Positions 5,090-5,751 of a stretch of 5,751 bases of DNA are shown piece after piece. The notes beneath the pieces were generated by a model, which saw nothing but the letters and a program-made list of their open reading frames with translations, was not told the origin of the DNA and did no database searches. The DNA is from JBOHBN01 sp050698355 (GTDB taxonomy: Bacteria > Actinomycetota > Actinomycetes > Streptosporangiales > WHST01): positions 1 to 5,751 of the forward strand of contig JBOHBN010000200.1 in assembly GCA_050698355.1 (NCBI GenBank). Reading direction: 5' to 3'. Position 1 is the stretch's first letter. Every line of letters begins with the position of its first letter. A program made the position numbers and the translations under genes.

Positions 5090-5100
5090 CTGGTGCGCCC

Positions 5101-5751
5101 GTGGGGCATATCGAGGCCGGGCAGCTGCGCCAACTGCTGCCGGACGGGCGCGTGCTATACGACGACGTCTCGTTCCGGGTCGGCGACGGCGAGACCGTCG
5201 CGCTGGTCGGCGCCAACGGTTCGGGCAAGACGACCCTGCTGCGCACGATCGCGGGTGACCTCGCGCCGACGGACGGCACCGTGGCGCGAAGCGGCGGTGT
5301 CGGGGTGATGCGGCAGTTCATCGGCTCGATCCGCGACGACTCGACGGTGCGTGACATGCTCGTCGATCTCGCCCCACCACGGGTACGCGACGCCGCCCGG
5401 GAACTCGACGCCGTCGAGCTCGCCTTGATGACCGACGACGAGCCGACCCAGCTGCGGTACGCCGGCGCTCTCGCCACGTACGCCGACGCGGGCGGTTACG
5501 ACGCCGAGGTGGGCTGGGATGCCTGCTGCACGACGGCACTCGGCCAACCGTTCGATCAGGTGAAGTGGCGCGAGGTCCGTACCCTCTCCGGCGGCGAGCA
5601 GAAGCGGCTCGCGCTCGAGGCGCTGCTGCGCGGGCCCGACGAGGTGCTGCTGCTCGACGAGCCGGACAACTACCTCGACGTACCCGCCAAGAGGTGGCTG
5701 GAGGAGCGCCTCGCCGAGTCGACGAAGACCGTGTTGTACGTGAGCCACGAC
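5101..5751 (+). CDS. ABC-F family ATP-binding protein, N-terminal part (cut by window edge)
   Basis: Soluble twin-ATPase protein of the ABC-F family, whose members act on the ribosome (translation factors or ribosome-protecting antibiotic-resistance proteins) rather than in transport. The 217 visible residues form the first nucleotide-binding domain: Walker A GANGSGKT (37-44), Q-loop Gln72 in VMRQF, a helical insertion (about 85-155), signature LSGGE (162-166), Walker B VLLLDE (182-187) followed by the ABC-F hallmark PDNYLD (188-193), and switch His216 in YVSHD. No membrane segment is seen. The linker and second ATPase domain lie beyond the window. GTG 5101 gives an N-terminus VGHIEAGQL, matching the MGH start I recall for actinomycete relatives; there is no clear ribosome site before it and no other in-frame start nearby. 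The gene is divergent from the coiled-coil gene and preceded by the inverted DnaA-box-like pair. Whether it confers drug resistance cannot be told without the interdomain linker. Confidence 0.94.
   Translation, partial: MGHIEAGQLRQLLPDGRVLYDDVSFRVGDGETVALVGANGSGKTTLLRTIAGDLAPTDGTVARSGGVGVMRQFIGSIRDDSTVRDMLVDLAPPRVRDAARELDAVELALMTDDEPTQLRYAGALATYADAGGYDAEVGWDACCTTALGQPFDQVKWREVRTLSGGEQKRLALEALLRGPDEVLLLDEPDNYLDVPAKRWLEERLAESTKTVLYVSHD

Noticed and set aside
5043..5258. Possible leader or upstream reading frame from GTG 5043 into the ABC-F gene
   Set aside because: It runs far into the ABC-F gene out of frame, is Arg-rich like other shadows, and has no ribosome site; it does not look like a regulatory leader peptide.

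Overview
The window is high-GC DNA with the strong G/C third-position bias typical of an actinomycete (Actinomycetota). Family content agrees: a PhoP/PhoR-like two-component pair, an AMACR/MCR-type racemase, an ABC-F ATPase and GTG starts. I cannot fix the genus. The window is densely coding, and no gene-free stretch exceeds about 150 bases.

Left block, minus strand (1-2000). Reading leftward from 2000 there is a 155-residue three-helix membrane protein of unknown function (1533-2000), an OmpR/PhoB-class response regulator (738-1451), and its sensor histidine kinase (start at 657), which runs off the left edge inside its HAMP domain. Both two-component proteins resemble Mycobacterium tuberculosis PhoP and PhoR. 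Upstream of the regulator is an 18-bp direct repeat of the mycobacterial PhoP-box form (7 bp, 4 bp spacer, 7 bp). It covers the expected -35 position of a promoter with a CATACT -10 element, which suggests autoregulation.

Middle block, plus strand (2146-4640). Starting divergently from the membrane-protein gene is a tight run of three genes, probably an operon: an alpha/beta hydrolase, an alpha-methylacyl-CoA racemase with the full His/Asp/Glu catalytic set, and a GNAT acetyltransferase. The gaps between them are 5 and 15 bases. The racemase points to branched-chain acyl-CoA metabolism. The roles of the other two are not clear.

Right block (4619-5751). The GNAT gene ends inside an 89-bp nested inverted repeat (13-bp perfect outer arms, 10-bp perfect inner arms, equal 9-base spacers). 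A small convergent minus-strand gene ends at the other side; it encodes an N-terminally anchored coiled-coil protein and looks leaderless. Its upstream region, shared with a divergent plus-strand ABC-F ATPase cut by the right edge, carries an exact DnaA-box sequence and a one-mismatch copy in inverted orientation.

The main items for follow-up are the PhoP-box-like site, the 89-bp nested palindrome, and the paired DnaA-box-like sites before the ABC-F gene. I saw no CRISPR array, tRNA, rRNA, transposase or prophage gene. No complete new defence or biosynthetic system is visible.
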